NCBI RefSeq assembly: GCF_000374345.1
Contig: NZ_KB893987.1
Location: 1-64,000, forward strand
From: Heyndrickxia acidiproducens DSM 23148
Lineage (GTDB): Bacteria > Bacillota > Bacilli > Bacillales > Bacillaceae_C
Length of the DNA stretch: 64,000 nucleotides
Direction: 5' to 3'
The position numbers and the translations under genes are program-made. Under the pieces are notes generated by a model, which worked only from the letters and a program-made list of their open reading frames with translations, did no database searches and was not told the origin of the DNA. Shown one piece after another: positions 35,463 through 45,741 of this stretch (positions within the stretch are counted from its first letter, which is position 1; the number at the start of each line of letters is the position of its first letter).

Positions 35463-36686
35463 ATGTCTTTGCGTGAAGAAGCATTACATATGCACCGCGT
35501 ACACAAAGGAAAATTGGAATCTAAATCAAAAGTAACCGTCAAAAATGCGCATGACTTAAGTCTGGCCTATTCGCCCGGTGTCGCCGAGCCTTGTAAGATG
35601 ATTTACGACAAACCGGAGTCGGTGTATGAATATACCATGAAGGGCAATATGGTTGCAGTGGTAACGGATGGGACAGCTGTGCTGGGGCTCGGAAATATCG
35701 GACCTGAAGCCGCACTCCCGGTTATGGAGGGGAAAGCGATCCTTTTCAAAAGTTTTGCCGGTGTGGATGCATTCCCTATTTGCCTGAATACCACGGATGT
35801 AGATGAAATTGTTGAAACCGTTAAGCGTTTTGAGCCAACTTTCGGCGGCGTCAATTTAGAGGATATCGCAGCGCCGAATTGTTTTGTCATTGAAGAGAAG
35901 CTGAAAAAAGAGATGAATATTCCTGTTTTCCATGATGACCAGCACGGAACGGCAATTGTGACAGTTGCCGGCTTAGTAAATGCTTTGAAAATTGCCGGGA
36001 AAAAGATGTCAGAAATTAAAGTCGTGGCAAGTGGAGCAGGTGCCGCCGGTATGGCCATTATTAAACTGCTTTACCATTTTGGCGTGCGGGATATCATCAT
36101 GTGCGATTCAAAAGGCGCGATATACGAAGACCGGCCGTATGGCATGAACATAGTCAAATCGGAAGTCGCCAAATACACAAACCGGGATAAAAAAGCAGGT
36201 GCATTGGCGGATGTCATTAAAGATGCGGACGTTTTTATCGGCGTTTCTGTTGAAGGTGCGCTGACGAAAGCGATGGTAGAATCCATGAGCCATGATCCGA
36301 TTATTTTTGCCATGGCCAACCCGAACCCTGAGATTATGCCGGATGAAGCAAAGGCAGCCGGCGCAAAAGTGATCGGGACGGGACGCTCTGATTTTCCGAA
36401 CCAGGTAAACAACGTATTGGCATTTCCCGGCATTTTCAGAGGTGCGCTTGATGTCCGGGCCACGCATATTAATGAAAAAATGAAACAGGCTGCGGTCCAT
36501 GCCATTGCCGGATTAATCGGAGATCATGAATTGAATGCGGATTATGTGATCCCGCGCCCGTTTGACCCCCGGGTTGCGCCTGCTGTTGCGGCAGCTGTTG
36601 CAAAAGCTGCAATGGAAACAGGTGTTGCACGCATTCAGGTAGATCCCGAAGACATTCGTAAAAAAACCATAAAAATGAGATCTTAG
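35463..36686 (+). CDS. ytsJ: NADP-dependent malic enzyme YtsJ
   Basis: Oxidative decarboxylation of malate to pyruvate; the YtsJ form in B. subtilis uses NADP and supplies reducing power during growth on malate. The 407 residues start at ATG 35463 (MSLREEALHMHRVHKG) after GGGAGTGAGG; an in-frame ATG at 35448 is part of the leader. The malic domain shows SLAYSPGVAEPC and GLGNIGPEAALPVMEGKA, the metal site PVFHDDQHGTAIV, and the cofactor fold VVASGAGAAGMAI. GRSDFPNQVNNVLAFPGIFRGALD near the end is highly conserved. It lies between dnaE and accD, as in B. subtilis. Confidence 0.97.
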   Translation: MSLREEALHMHRVHKGKLESKSKVTVKNAHDLSLAYSPGVAEPCKMIYDKPESVYEYTMKGNMVAVVTDGTAVLGLGNIGPEAALPVMEGKAILFKSFAGVDAFPICLNTTDVDEIVETVKRFEPTFGGVNLEDIAAPNCFVIEEKLKKEMNIPVFHDDQHGTAIVTVAGLVNALKIAGKKMSEIKVVASGAGAAGMAIIKLLYHFGVRDIIMCDSKGAIYEDRPYGMNIVKSEVAKYTNRDKKAGALADVIKDADVFIGVSVEGALTKAMVESMSHDPIIFAMANPNPEIMPDEAKAAGAKVIGTGRSDFPNQVNNVLAFPGIFRGALDVRATHINEKMKQAAVHAIAGLIGDHELNADYVIPRPFDPRVAPAVAAAVAKAAMETGVARIQVDPEDIRKKTIKMRS

Positions 36687-36810
36687 CCTTTGTCCCTCTT
36701 CTTATCAGCGGGGGATGGGCACCCTGCTGATGGAAGTTCCACTATATCCAGGCAGGCATGCAGCAAGGTCTTGCTTTTACGTTTAAAGCCATAAAAAGGA
36801 GGGGTAATCT

Positions 36811-37686
36811 TTGCTGAAAGATTTTTTTTCAAAACCGAAAAAGAGAAAGTATGCGACTATCCCTTCGGACAAAACAAGGCAGGATGTCCCTGAAGGAATC
36901 ATGTCCAAATGCCCGCAATGCGGTAAAATTATGTATACAAAAGAACTGCAAAAAAATTCAAAAGTGTGCTTGAACTGCGGCTATCATTATCAAATGACAG
37001 CTTATGAACGGGTTGAGAGTTTAATTGATGAGGGAACCTTTGAGGAATTCGACAGGAACCTGATTTCGAAAAACCCGCTTGAATTTCCGGGCTATCTGGA
37101 AAAGTTGGAAAAGGACCGGGAAAAGACCAATTTAAACGAAGCGGTTTTGACGGGAAAAGGCGATTTGCTTGCACAGCCCATTATTTTGGCTGTCATGGAT
37201 GCCAAATTCCGGATGGGAAGCATGGGCTCTGTCGTCGGCGAAAAAATCACCCGTGCCATTGAAGAAGCGAACCGGCTCCATGTACCATTTATTATTTTTA
37301 CCGCTTCAGGCGGCGCAAGAATGCAGGAAGGAATTTACTCTTTAATGCAGATGGCAAAAACAAGCGCTGCACTGGAACGTTTCAGCAGCCACGGCGGTTT
37401 GACGATTTCTGTCATGACCCATCCGACAACCGGCGGGGTTACGGCCAGTTTTGCATCTTTAGGCGATTTTAATTTGGCGGAACCGGGGGCTTTGATTGGA
37501 TTTGCCGGCCGCCGTATCATTGAACAAACGATCCGCGAAGAACTCCCCGAAGATTTCCAAACGGCTGAATTTCTGCTGAAACACGGCCAGCTCGATGCTG
37601 TCGTTGACCGCCGCGATTTAAAGGAAACATTGGGGAAAATTCTCGGGATTCATCAACAAGCAGGTGCAGGTGAATGGCAATGGTAA
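36811..37686 (+). CDS. accD: Acetyl-CoA carboxylase carboxyltransferase subunit beta
   Basis: Together with AccA it transfers CO2 from carboxybiotin to acetyl-CoA, giving malonyl-CoA for fatty acid synthesis. It has 291 residues. An N-terminal four-Cys zinc ribbon (KCPQCGK, then CLNCGYH) is at about 33-57, followed by a crotonase fold with [19 protein letters not shown] and [12 protein letters not shown]. It starts at TTG 36811 after AGGAGGGG. It overlaps accA by 13 bp, so expression of the two subunits is coupled. A hairpin ATCAGC/GCTGAT lies upstream at about 36702-36730. Confidence 0.97.
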   Translation: MLKDFFSKPKKRKYATIPSDKTRQDVPEGIMSKCPQCGKIMYTKELQKNSKVCLNCGYHYQMTAYERVESLIDEGTFEEFDRNLISKNPLEFPGYLEKLEKDREKTNLNEAVLTGKGDLLAQPIILAVMDAKFRMGSMGSVVGEKITRAIEEANRLHVPFIIFTASGGARMQEGIYSLMQMAKTSAALERFSSHGGLTISVMTHPTTGGVTASFASLGDFNLAEPGALIGFAGRRIIEQTIREELPEDFQTAEFLLKHGQLDAVVDRRDLKETLGKILGIHQQAGAGEWQW

Positions 37687-38660
37687 ATGAACTTGAGTTT
37701 GAAAAACCGTTGAATGAATTAAAACGGAAAATTGCAGAGCTGAGAGAATTTACAAAACAGTCGGATGTCGATTTGTCCAGTGAAATTGAAAAACTGGAAA
37801 TCAGGCTTGCAAAGCTCGAACAGGAAACTTACGAAAATATGGGGCCGTGGGATCGCATCCAAATTGCCCGTTTTCCGGAGCGCCCGACAACATTGGACTA
37901 TATTCAATATCTTTTTACCGATTTTATTGAGCTGCACGGGGACCGTGTTTACGGGGACGATGAGGCAATTGTCGGGGGGATTGCCAAGTTTAAGGGCTTG
38001 CCTGTCACAATTATCGGGCAGCAGCGCGGAAAAGATACGAAAGAAAATATCCGCCGCAACTTCGGAATGCCCCATCCTGAAGGTTACCGGAAGGCGCTGC
38101 GTTTGATGAAACAGGCTGATAAATTTAAGCGCCCGATTATCAGTTTTATCGATACAAAAGGCGCCTATCCGGGTAAAGCCGCAGAAGAGCGCGGCATTGC
38201 CGAATCCATTGCACGCAATCTCTTTGAAATGTCCGGGCTATCTGTTCCAATCGTCTGCTTCATTATCGGAGAAGGCGCAAGCGGCGGCGCACTCGGGATC
38301 GGTGTCGGCGATCATATCCATGTGCTGGAAAATTCATGGTTTTCAGTCATTTCCCCTGAATCGGCCGCTGCATTGTTGTGGAAAGACGCATCCAAAGCGA
38401 AACGGGCAGTCGACACCATGAAAATGACTGCACCGGAACTAAAACAGCTCGGGATTATTGATGAACTGATTCCTGAAGTGAGGGGGGGAGCCCATAAAGA
38501 TATTCCGGCCCAGGCTGAACTGATGAGGCCTGTACTGGAGGCATCCCTGAAACAATTACTGGCTTTTTCCGCTGAGGAATTGACCGGTAAACGGTATGAA
38601 AAATACCGTAAAATTGGAGTTTTTTCTGCTTCAGAACAGTTTGTCCGCCCGCAGCTGTGA
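37674..38660 (+). CDS. accA: Acetyl-CoA carboxylase carboxyltransferase subunit alpha
   Basis: Partner of AccD in the alpha2-beta2 carboxyltransferase. It has 328 residues. An N-terminal helical hairpin (about 5-50) is followed by [12 protein letters not shown] and the crotonase core with [28 protein letters not shown] and [15 protein letters not shown], the oxyanion region. ATG at 37674 lies inside the end of accD, after GCAGGTG. The next in-frame ATG is two codons on, so either could be used. Confidence 0.97.
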   Translation: MAMVNELEFEKPLNELKRKIAELREFTKQSDVDLSSEIEKLEIRLAKLEQETYENMGPWDRIQIARFPERPTTLDYIQYLFTDFIELHGDRVYGDDEAIVGGIAKFKGLPVTIIGQQRGKDTKENIRRNFGMPHPEGYRKALRLMKQADKFKRPIISFIDTKGAYPGKAAEERGIAESIARNLFEMSGLSVPIVCFIIGEGASGGALGIGVGDHIHVLENSWFSVISPESAAALLWKDASKAKRAVDTMKMTAPELKQLGIIDELIPEVRGGAHKDIPAQAELMRPVLEASLKQLLAFSAEELTGKRYEKYRKIGVFSASEQFVRPQL

Positions 38661-38671
38661 GAAAATATGAG

Positions 38672-38710
38672 CGGCAACCGGTATGGCTTCACCGGTTGCT
38701 TATCTTTTGC
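38672..38710 (+). terminator. Terminator of accD-accA
   Basis: GCAACCGGT (38675-38683) pairs with ACCGGTTGC (38692-38700), followed by TTATCTTTT. Confidence 0.8.
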
Positions 38711-40000
<1,290 letters not shown>

Positions 40001-40021
40001 GGCTGATTAGGAGGAATTACG

Positions 40022-41782
40022 ATGAAAAAGACGAAAATCGTTTGTACAATTGGACCAGCTAGTGAAAGTGTTGAGATGCTTGAAAGATTAATGGCTAACG
40101 GAATGGACGTGTGCCGCTTGAATTTCTCACACGGAAGCCATGAAGAACACCTTGCAAGAATCAAAAACATCCGCGAGGCTGCCGCAAAACAAAATAAAAC
40201 GGTCGGTTTGCTTCTTGATACAAAGGGCCCTGAAATTCGTACCCATGATATGGAAAACGGCGGTTTTGAATTAGTTGAAGGCATGACCCCAACCATTTCC
40301 ATGTCAGAAGTGCTGGGCACAACTGAAAAATTTTCGGTCACTTATGAAGGGCTGATTGATGATGTACATGTCGGCTCTAAAATTTTGCTTGATGATGGTT
40401 TAATTGAACTTGAAGTTACATCTATTGACAAAGAAAACGGAGAAGTTCATACAAAAGTGTTAAACCGCGGCGTTTTGAAAAACAAAAAGGGTGTTAACAT
40501 TCCGGGCGTTGCTGTAAACCTTCCGGGTATTACAGAAAAAGACGTGAACGACATCCTGTTCGGGCTCGAACAAGGCATTGATTTTATCGCCGCATCCTTT
40601 GTACGCCGCCCTTCAGACGTCCTGGAAATCCGCCAATTGCTTGAAGAAAATAACGCCTTGCATGTGAAAATTTTCCCTAAGATTGAAAACCAGGAAGGCG
40701 TAGACAATCTTGATGAAATCCTGGCAGTTTCAGACGGCTTAATGGTTGCCCGCGGCGACTTGGGCGTGGAAATCCCGACTGAAGCCGTGCCGCTTGTGCA
40801 AAAAGAAATGATCAGAAAATGTAATGTGTTAGGCAAACCGGTTATTACAGCTACGCAAATGCTTGATTCCATGCAGCGCAACCCGCGCCCGACACGTGCA
40901 GAAGCAAGTGACGTAGCAAACGCCATTTTTGATGGAACAGATGCCATCATGCTTTCAGGTGAGACGGCTGCCGGGAAATATCCTGCTGAAGCGGTTAAGA
41001 CGATGTACAATATTGCAGTCCACGTTGAAAAAGCGATTAATCACCATGATATTTTAAACAAACAAAGCAAGAGCACAGACCATAATATGACAGATGCGAT
41101 CTGCCAATCCGTTGCCCATACCGCTTTGAATCTTGATGTCAATGCGATCATTGCGCCGACAGCAAGCGGCTATACGGCACGGATGATTTCGAAATACCGT
41201 CCGGCTGCACCGGTTATTGCCGTTTCTTCCGATGATAAAGTACAACGCAGCTTAACAGTGGTATCCGGCGTTTACCCTCAATTGAGTGCACAAGCAAACA
41301 ATACGGATGAAATGCTGGCCATTGCGGTCGACGAAAGCCTGAAATCCGGAATTGTTGAACATGGCGATCTTGTGATCATCACTGCTGGTGTTCCTGTTGG
41401 CGGAAAAGGTACTACCAACTTAATGAAAGTTCATTTAATCGGCGATGTTTTGGCAAAAGGGCAAGGCATCGGCAGAAAGTCTGCTTTTGGTAAAGTAGTC
41501 GTGGCCAATAATGCGCAAGAAGCAATTGCAAAAGCTGAAGAAGGCTGCATTTTGGTAACCAAAAGCACAGCAAAAGAAATGATGCCGGCCATTGAAAAAT
41601 GTGCAGCATTGATTACAGAAGAAGGCGGTTTGACAAGCCATGCTGCTGTAGTCGGTATAAATATTGGCGTGCCTGTGATTGTAGGGATGGAAAATGCCAC
41701 AACCTTGTTAAAAGATGGCCAGGAAATTACAGTTGATGCAGCACACGGTGCCATTTATAATGGACGTGCTTCGATACTGTAA
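40022..41782 (+). CDS. pyk: Pyruvate kinase with C-terminal PEP-utiliser domain
   Basis: Last step of glycolysis, phosphoenolpyruvate and ADP to pyruvate and ATP. It has 586 residues, longer than the usual 470 because of the extra C-terminal domain found in Bacillus and Geobacillus enzymes. That domain (about 480-586) ends [25 protein letters not shown] and then contains TSHAAVVGI. The core shows [55 protein letters not shown] and [17 protein letters not shown] precedes ATG at 40022. It is the second gene of the pfkA-pyk operon. Confidence 0.98.
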   Translation: MKKTKIVCTIGPASESVEMLERLMANGMDVCRLNFSHGSHEEHLARIKNIREAAAKQNKTVGLLLDTKGPEIRTHDMENGGFELVEGMTPTISMSEVLGTTEKFSVTYEGLIDDVHVGSKILLDDGLIELEVTSIDKENGEVHTKVLNRGVLKNKKGVNIPGVAVNLPGITEKDVNDILFGLEQGIDFIAASFVRRPSDVLEIRQLLEENNALHVKIFPKIENQEGVDNLDEILAVSDGLMVARGDLGVEIPTEAVPLVQKEMIRKCNVLGKPVITATQMLDSMQRNPRPTRAEASDVANAIFDGTDAIMLSGETAAGKYPAEAVKTMYNIAVHVEKAINHHDILNKQSKSTDHNMTDAICQSVAHTALNLDVNAIIAPTASGYTARMISKYRPAAPVIAVSSDDKVQRSLTVVSGVYPQLSAQANNTDEMLAIAVDESLKSGIVEHGDLVIITAGVPVGGKGTTNLMKVHLIGDVLAKGQGIGRKSAFGKVVVANNAQEAIAKAEEGCILVTKSTAKEMMPAIEKCAALITEEGGLTSHAAVVGINIGVPVIVGMENATTLLKDGQEITVDAAHGAIYNGRASIL

Positions 41783-41808
41783 GAACCGGAAAAACGGATT
41801 ACAGCACG

Positions 41809-41850
41809 ACAAAAAACGCAGAGCCTGTTTTCAGGCCCTGCGTTTTTTGT
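41809..41850 (+). terminator. Terminator of pfkA-pyk
   Basis: ACAAAAAACGCAG pairs with CTGCGTTTTTTGT, with an inner GCCTG/CAGGC stem. Confidence 0.95.
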
Positions 41851-42180
41851 CCAGCTGCGGGCGCTATCGGCTCAGGTCAACTGTTCCGGCCCCCTGAAGT
41901 CAAAAAGGCGGACTTCATTGGTGCCGGCTCAGTTGCCGGTCGCCGATGGGCGAGCGCCCTCCGCCTTTCAATGTCCAGCTGCGGCTCCTATCGGCTAGCG
42001 GATTTCCAGGCCCCCTCCCTGCGATAAGTCAACATCGGCTCGTTCCTCGCCGTGTTTCCTATATCTCAGTCGCGGTCCATGAAATCCGTACGCCGATGAA
42101 CAGTCGCCTCCGCCTTTCAATGTCCAGCTGCGGGCGCTATCGGCTCGGGTCAACTGAGCTAATGGGCGCGCCCTCCAATT
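41849..42180. repeat. Cluster of GTCCAGCTGCGG-type intergenic repeats
   Basis: Three related units lie between pyk and ytvI. A 35-bp sequence at 41849-41883 recurs at 42122-42156 with one mismatch. A diverged unit at 41973-41996 shares its start and end. A 26-bp sequence ahead of and including units two and three (41959-41984 and 42108-42133) is identical. The units contain paired GC-rich segments (CCGCC / GGCGG types). Similar GC-rich intergenic repeats occur in many Bacillaceae, from memory. No open reading frame is credible here. Confidence 0.85.
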
Positions 42181-42183
42181 TCG

Positions 42184-43305
42184 CTATTTTAACGGTTTCT
42201 TGACCATAATGTAGTCCCAAATGTCTTGGAAAATATGGGTGCGGATCAGTGTTGTGAGCAAGACGAGTGTAATCGGCCCGAGAATAAGGCCTAAAAATCC
42301 AACCGTTTTATAGCCGACAAACAGCGCGATCAATGTTGCCAGCGGATCCAGGCCGATGCTGGAAGATAAAATTTTTGGTTCCATTACCTGGCGCTGGACA
42401 ACGACAACAAGATAAAGGACACTTAATCCGATTGCAAGCGGGATGTCCCCTGAGATGAATTCGTAGACAACCCACGGCACGAAAACAAGCCCGGTGCCTA
42501 AATAAGGCAGGATATCGACAATCCCGCACACAAGGGCAATGGTAATGGCATAGTCCACCCTTAAAATGAGAAGCCCGATCAACACAATCACCAATGTCAT
42601 GGAGATAAGTGTTAATTCAGCACGGATAAATCCGAAGAGGGCGCTTCTTAAGTCGGAAAAAACAGCGGAACTGCTTTTTCTTGCTGTTTTCGGAAGCAGC
42701 TTCTTGCCTCTGCTGGTAAGGCCGTACCAGTCTTTGCTGATAAAAAAAGTCGAAAGCAGGGCAAAAATTAAGACCGTTGCCGCATTGGGAATCCACGAAA
42801 CAAGGGCAGGGAGTTTTGTAAATAAACCAGACAGAAAATCTCCCGCGGTGGAAGCAATTTTCTGGCCGGCAGACTGGATATTCTGTACAATCGTATCCTG
42901 CTGCCCGGCATCGAGATTTTTAAAAAGGCTTGATAAATGCTCATAGAAAGGCAGCACCTGGGCTGTAACCAGCGACTCGGAATAATTAACAAGCGTCTGG
43001 ACATGCTCCGGTAAAACATCCGCTAAATAATTGGCGCCGGATACAATTTCTGCTACAAGCAAAGTAATCAGGCCGACAAACGCACCAATAATCAAAACAA
43101 TGGATATAATAACGGCAAGGGCCCGCGGCAGCCGTACCTTTCTTTCCAGGAAGTTCACAAACGGATTGATGAGAAGCGCAATGAATAACGCAATTAAAAA
43201 GGGATAGGCATACTTTATGAGCAAATAAACCGTGAAATAGCCAATTATGATGCAGAATGCGACAAACAGTGCCCGAAGTGCCCGGTTTATGTAAATTGAA
43301 TTCAA
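42184..43305 (-). CDS. ytvI: AI-2E-family membrane protein YtvI
   Basis: A polytopic membrane protein of 373 residues in the AI-2E/PerM transporter family, linked to sporulation in B. subtilis. There are about seven hydrophobic segments: two near the N-terminus (ALFVAFCIIIGYFTVYLLI, PFLIALFIALLINPFV), one at 70-95, one near 180, and the last three in the C-terminal 180 residues with the family motifs VPWVVYEFISGDIPLAIGLS and DPLATLIALFVGYKTVGFLG. The large extracytoplasmic loop is at about 100-170. Its substrate is unknown. TTG at 43305 is placed 7 nt after AGGAGG. It runs opposite to pyk. Confidence 0.92.
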   Translation of the reverse strand: MNSIYINRALRALFVAFCIIIGYFTVYLLIKYAYPFLIALFIALLINPFVNFLERKVRLPRALAVIISIVLIIGAFVGLITLLVAEIVSGANYLADVLPEHVQTLVNYSESLVTAQVLPFYEHLSSLFKNLDAGQQDTIVQNIQSAGQKIASTAGDFLSGLFTKLPALVSWIPNAATVLIFALLSTFFISKDWYGLTSRGKKLLPKTARKSSSAVFSDLRSALFGFIRAELTLISMTLVIVLIGLLILRVDYAITIALVCGIVDILPYLGTGLVFVPWVVYEFISGDIPLAIGLSVLYLVVVVQRQVMEPKILSSSIGLDPLATLIALFVGYKTVGFLGLILGPITLVLLTTLIRTHIFQDIWDYIMVKKPLK

Positions 43306-43374
43306 TCATGACCCTCCTAATGGGAAAAAATATTATGTTATTATTTTACACGGTGGGATGCAGAAAACAAAGAA

Positions 43375-43412
43375 AAAGAAGGCAGTTTTCTGAAAAGAAC
43401 TGCCTTCTCTAT
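43375..43412 (-). terminator. Leftward hairpin with T-run upstream of ytvI
   Basis: On the reverse strand AGAAGGCAGTT pairs with AACTGCCTTCT and is followed by TTTTCTTT. In that direction no gene precedes it, so it may block antisense transcription into ytvI or end an unseen transcript. Confidence 0.6.
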
Positions 43413-43513
43413 CATTGCCAAATATTCGGAAAATAACACACAAGGGATCTCCGGCTGTTTTTTCGATTGCAAAATCCCGGCCTGTATGTTTTAAAGAAAA
43501 GAAGGTGATATAA

Positions 43514-43981
43514 ATGTACCAGCCCTACATATTTTTATTGATGCTGCTGGCAATTGGCGCGATTGCAAAAAACCAGTCCTTAATGGTATCCGTCATCGTT
43601 TTGCTGCTTATCAAGTTAGCCGGTTTCGATACGAAAGTTTTTTCCGCAATCCAGTCTAAAGGCATTAACTGGGGCGTTACCATTATTACAATCGCCGTGC
43701 TTGTGCCGATTGCAACCGGGCAGATTGGGTATAAAGATTTATACTCGTCATTGAAATCCCCATACGCCTGGATTGCGCTGGCCTCCGGGATTATTGTGGC
43801 GCTTTTGGCGAAAAACGGCATCACCCTGCTTGCAAGCGATCCGGAAATTACAACGGCGCTTGTGCTCGGGACGATTTTGGCTGTGTCCTTATTTAAAGGC
43901 GTGGCAGTCGGGCCTTTGATCGGAGCCGGAATTGCTTATATGGCGATGAAAATCGTGGAATGGGCATCACACGGAATTTAG
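43514..43981 (+). CDS. ytwI: DUF441 membrane protein YtwI
   Basis: A 155-residue protein of the DUF441/UPF0756 family with four predicted transmembrane helices: YIFLLMLLAIGAIAK, MVSVIVLLLIKLAG, WGVTIITIAVLVPIATG and the closely spaced pair near the C-terminus (AWIALASGIIVALLA, ALVLGTILAVSLFKGVAVG). Function unknown. AAAAGAAGGTG precedes ATG at 43514. It sits between ytvI and citZ as in B. subtilis, with its own terminator. Confidence 0.92.
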   Translation: MYQPYIFLLMLLAIGAIAKNQSLMVSVIVLLLIKLAGFDTKVFSAIQSKGINWGVTIITIAVLVPIATGQIGYKDLYSSLKSPYAWIALASGIIVALLAKNGITLLASDPEITTALVLGTILAVSLFKGVAVGPLIGAGIAYMAMKIVEWASHGI

Positions 43982-43984
43982 GTT

Positions 43985-44026
43985 GGTACCCGCGGGAAAG
44001 CAAATCCCGCGGGTAATTTATTTTTC
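43985..44026 (+). terminator. Terminator of ytwI
   Basis: TACCCGCGGGA pairs with TCCCGCGGGTA, followed by ATTTATTTTT. Confidence 0.85.
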
Positions 44027-44082
44027 AGGATATCAAAAACCCCCGGCAGTTTCATTTGTTTAAAGCTGTGCAATCAAATAAA

Positions 44083-44112
44083 TTGTAAAACAGGATCTGT
44101 AAGCGCTATACT
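44083..44112 (+). promoter_or_regulatory. Candidate upstream citZ promoter with CcpA-box-like site 1
   Basis: TTGTAA (44083-44088) and TATACT (44107-44112) have an 18-bp spacer. TGTAAGCGCTATAC (44098-44111), which matches the cre consensus TGWNANCGNTNWCA except for the last two bases, covers the -10. Bound CcpA would block this promoter. Confidence 0.45.
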
Positions 44113-44186
44113 GGGAGTAGAAAAGATCTAACTATTTTTGTCTGTTTTTTGTACAAAAGTTTTTGAAATTTGTTTATAATATGTTA

Positions 44187-44200
44187 TGTAAGCGAGAACA
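44187..44200 (+). promoter_or_regulatory. CcpA-box-like site 2 upstream of citZ
   Basis: TGTAAGCGAGAACA matches the cre consensus with one mismatch (G for T at position 10). It lies 15 bp upstream of the proximal -35. Confidence 0.65.
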
Positions 44201-44214
44201 TTCACGTCAAAAAA

Positions 44215-44262
44215 TAGACAAAAATAAATATTATATTATAATAAAATATGTGATCGCTTGCA
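44215..44262 (+). promoter_or_regulatory. Proximal citZ promoter with CcpA-box-like site 3
   Basis: TAGACA (44215-44220) and TATAAT (44237-44242) have a 16-bp spacer. TGTGATCGCTTGCA (44249-44262) matches the cre consensus with one mismatch and would cover the transcription start near 44249, the usual layout for repression. The remaining 125 nt to citZ form an untranslated leader in which I see no further motif. Confidence 0.65.
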
Positions 44263-44387
44263 CTGTTCTAATGATATATTTCGGACTGTCCGATTATATC
44301 TTTGGTTTAAACAAGATATAGCCCATATTCAACTTATCAACGTTTAAGATGGGGAAAACCAAACCAGTGGGAGAAGGAGAGATAAGA

Positions 44388-45503
44388 ATGACAGCAACAC
44401 GTGGTCTTGAAGGGGTAGTAGCCGGGGATACTAAAATCAGTTCCATCATTGATGATACGCTTACATATGTCGGCTACAGCATTGATGATCTGGCGGAAAA
44501 TGCGAGTTTCGAAGAAGTGATCTATTTATTATGGCATCAAAAATTGCCAAATCAGGTTGAACTGGATGAGTTGAAACAACAGCTGGCAGATCATATGGAA
44601 CTGCCAAAAGAAGTGCTGGACAGTTTTAAAACGTATCCGATTAAAAAAGTGCATCCCATGGCTGCATTAAGGACTGCGGTCTCAGCGCTGGCAATGTATG
44701 ACGATGAAGCAGACCTGATGAGTCGTGAAGCAAACCTGCGGAAAGCTGTCCGCCTCCAGGCTAAAATTCCGGCAATTGTAGCCGCTTTTGCGAGGGTCAG
44801 AAAAGGGCTTGAACCTGTTGCGCCAAGAAAAGATCTTGGCATAGCCGAAAATTTCCTGTATATGTTAAAGGGGAAGGAACCGGAAGCCATTGAAGTGGAA
44901 GCATTCAATAAAGCACTCGTTCTGCACGCGGACCATGAATTAAATGCGTCCACTTTTACTGCCCGCGTTTGTGTCGCAACACTTTCAGACATTTATTCCG
45001 GCGTTACCGCAGCAATCGGCGCATTAAAAGGGCCGCTGCACGGCGGAGCAAACGAACAGGTCATGAAAATGCTGACAGAAATCGGCTCGGTTGATAGAGT
45101 GGAAGATTACTTGCAGGAAAAATTCATGAACAAAGAAAAAATTATGGGCTTTGGCCACAGGGTTTACCGGAAAGGCGACCCGCGTGCGAAACACTTGAAG
45201 GTAATGTCCGAAAAGCTGACAAAATTAACCGGCCAGCCGCAATACTATGATATATCTGTTAAAATTGAACAGATCGTCACAAGCGAAAAAGGCATTCCGG
45301 CAAACGTCGATTTTTATTCAGCTTCCGTTTACCACAGCCTCGGCATCGATCATGATTTATTTACGCCGATCTTCGCCGTCAGCCGTGTTTCCGGATGGCT
45401 GGCCCATATTTTGGAACAGTATTCGAATAACCGGATCATCCGCCCGCGTGCGGAATATGTCGGCCCAGGCATGCAGAAATACATTCCGATTGAAAAACGT
45501 TAA
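44388..45503 (+). CDS. citZ: Citrate synthase
   Basis: Condenses oxaloacetate and acetyl-CoA to citrate, the entry step of the TCA cycle. It has 371 residues, starting at ATG 44388 (MTATRGLEGVVAGDTKIS) after GAAGGAGA; an in-frame ATG at 44349 lies in the leader. Catalytic residues are in DHELNASTFTARV (His), FGHRVYRKGDPRAKH (His) and YSASVYHSLGID (the Asp region). It is the small Gram-positive type. icd and mdh follow in the same direction, the citZ-icd-mdh order of B. subtilis. Confidence 0.98.
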   Translation: MTATRGLEGVVAGDTKISSIIDDTLTYVGYSIDDLAENASFEEVIYLLWHQKLPNQVELDELKQQLADHMELPKEVLDSFKTYPIKKVHPMAALRTAVSALAMYDDEADLMSREANLRKAVRLQAKIPAIVAAFARVRKGLEPVAPRKDLGIAENFLYMLKGKEPEAIEVEAFNKALVLHADHELNASTFTARVCVATLSDIYSGVTAAIGALKGPLHGGANEQVMKMLTEIGSVDRVEDYLQEKFMNKEKIMGFGHRVYRKGDPRAKHLKVMSEKLTKLTGQPQYYDISVKIEQIVTSEKGIPANVDFYSASVYHSLGIDHDLFTPIFAVSRVSGWLAHILEQYSNNRIIRPRAEYVGPGMQKYIPIEKR

Positions 45504-45606
45504 TGTATTCTGCCCGCCATCAAACGCCACCTATTTTGCCGGAACCGTGAATTTTTGAAAAAGTGCTCAAAGGGGATGGGAGGCTTTTCATAAACGTGCG
45601 GCTGCC

Positions 45607-45679
45607 GGAAATGCAATGGAACCGGCCGCGGGCTAAAAAAATGGTTGGCAGGAAAGCCTGCGGCAGCCGGTTCATTTCC
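45607..45679 (+). other. Large stem-loop between citZ and icd
   Basis: GGAAAT (45607-45612) and GAACCGGC (45619-45626) pair with GCCGGTTC (45666-45673) and ATTTCC (45674-45679); the left arm carries a 6-nt bulge. An inner GGCT/AGCC step follows. No T-run follows the base, so it is more likely an mRNA-stability or processing element in the intercistronic region than a terminator. Confidence 0.55.
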
Positions 45680-45741
45680 TTTACCCATTTAAAACAACCA
45701 AAGAAGAAAATGATGATTTTGAAACTGGAGGAGATGTATTT

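Noticed and set aside
41849..42180. Could the repeated units after pyk be a CRISPR array?
   Set aside because: Only three units, unequal spacing (124 and 149 bp), internal divergence and no cas genes. They fit dispersed intergenic repeats.
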